Below, one piece after another: positions 63,591 through 64,000 of a stretch of 64,000 nucleotides of DNA. Location: assembly GCA_958510875.1 (NCBI GenBank), contig OY294068.1:149704388-149768387 (forward strand), in the 5' to 3' direction. Source of the DNA: Endomychus coccineus (Eukaryota > Arthropoda > Insecta > Coleoptera > Endomychidae). The notes below the pieces were generated by a model, which saw only the letters and a program-made list of their open reading frames with translations, ran no database searches and was not told where the DNA came from. Within the stretch, counting starts at the first letter, position 1; each line of letters opens with the position of its first letter. The position numbers and the translations under genes were made by a program.

Positions 63591-64000
63591 CGCTGGCAGC
63601 GTTGTGTTCATATGGCGAGATTTATTTTTGTCTTTACAGTTGATTTCATTATTGTTGTTAGTTCATAGTTTATTATTGTACTTGTTACTTCATCCTATAG
63701 CTTGAATATAGTTCGACGTGATTGTCCTCTCTCGGGAAATAATTAAATGTATTTCCGATGTCTCAATTGTATTTGTAATAAAGTTTTATCATATCCCTCT
63801 TTTCCATTCATAAAAGTCATATTTGTGAACAATACGGTGACTCACAATGTTTCAAAATGTCATTTGCGTATAATAGATTGAAAGTCAATGATAAAAAGTC
63901 AAAGCTCACTATAATTTATCTACTATCTCACATTTTTGAAAATATAAGTGTAGCGGCAATGTAAATATACAGTTTGTTTTGTAATCTCTTTTATAATAAA
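63591..64000. other. Window end, nothing recognised
   Basis: AT-rich sequence with no exon of the MFSD6-like gene found; its upstream exons must lie further right. Confidence 0.45.

Overview
The window looks like nuclear DNA of an arthropod, almost certainly an insect. It is AT-rich. Its host genes are split by GT-AG introns, and it is crowded with eukaryotic transposons (hAT, Tc1/mariner, Tigger/pogo, MULE, Penelope-like, LINE, SINE). There are no operons, bacterial features or CRISPR arrays. I cannot name the species; a beetle would fit, but that is a guess.

Three host genes can be assembled exon by exon with consistent splice phases. (1) A TBC1D19-type TBC/Rab-GAP gene runs on the minus strand from 20014 to 1581 in six exons (309 codons); its 3' part lies beyond base 1. 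(2) An ADD-domain gene orthologous to the N-terminal part of vertebrate ATRX (Drosophila ADD1 type) runs on the plus strand from 25501 to 51176. Its eleven exons sum to 3108 nt, giving 1035 residues, and its introns are large and full of repeats. (3) The 3' four exons of an MFSD6-like major-facilitator transporter run on the minus strand from 63010 to 56397; its 5' part lies beyond 64000.

Layout. 1-20014: TBC1D19 exons, with a complete hAT relic (2700-5273), a LINE (6090-7550), a tRNA-derived SINE (7758-8072), a Penelope-like element with an uninterrupted reading frame inside a long-inverted-repeat DNA element (9636-13760), a palindromic ribozyme-bearing element (15136-15549), three mariner relics (16516-18994) and a solo ribozyme-bearing insertion (19097-19229). 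20015-25500: intergenic, with two tandem duplications and a FLYWCH/MULE relic. 25501-51176: the ADD gene. Its introns hold a 76-bp minisatellite split by a Penelope composite (27955-32215), a SINE-like unit, a LINE tail, a MITE, a triple-nested DNA transposon containing an intact Tigger (37358-41908), a transposon-borne 165-bp satellite (42386-46130) and a 2.2-kb foldback palindrome (47507-49725). 51903-64000: a second hAT, a second MULE, then the MFSD6-like gene with a MITE, LINE, mariner and transposase scraps in and around its introns.

The most interesting thread is a family of four insertions. Each has its own 13-17 bp target-site duplication and a shared 3' tail, and each carries a 42-nt sequence that folds as a type-I hammerhead ribozyme. 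Two are near-perfect palindromes with a ribozyme on each strand, one is a solo copy, and one carries Penelope GIY-YIG coding fragments in head-to-head arms. Hammerheads in Penelope-like elements are already known; short palindromic double-ribozyme derivatives that still carry target-site duplications deserve a closer look. All calls are by eye from the sequence; no search or folding program was run.
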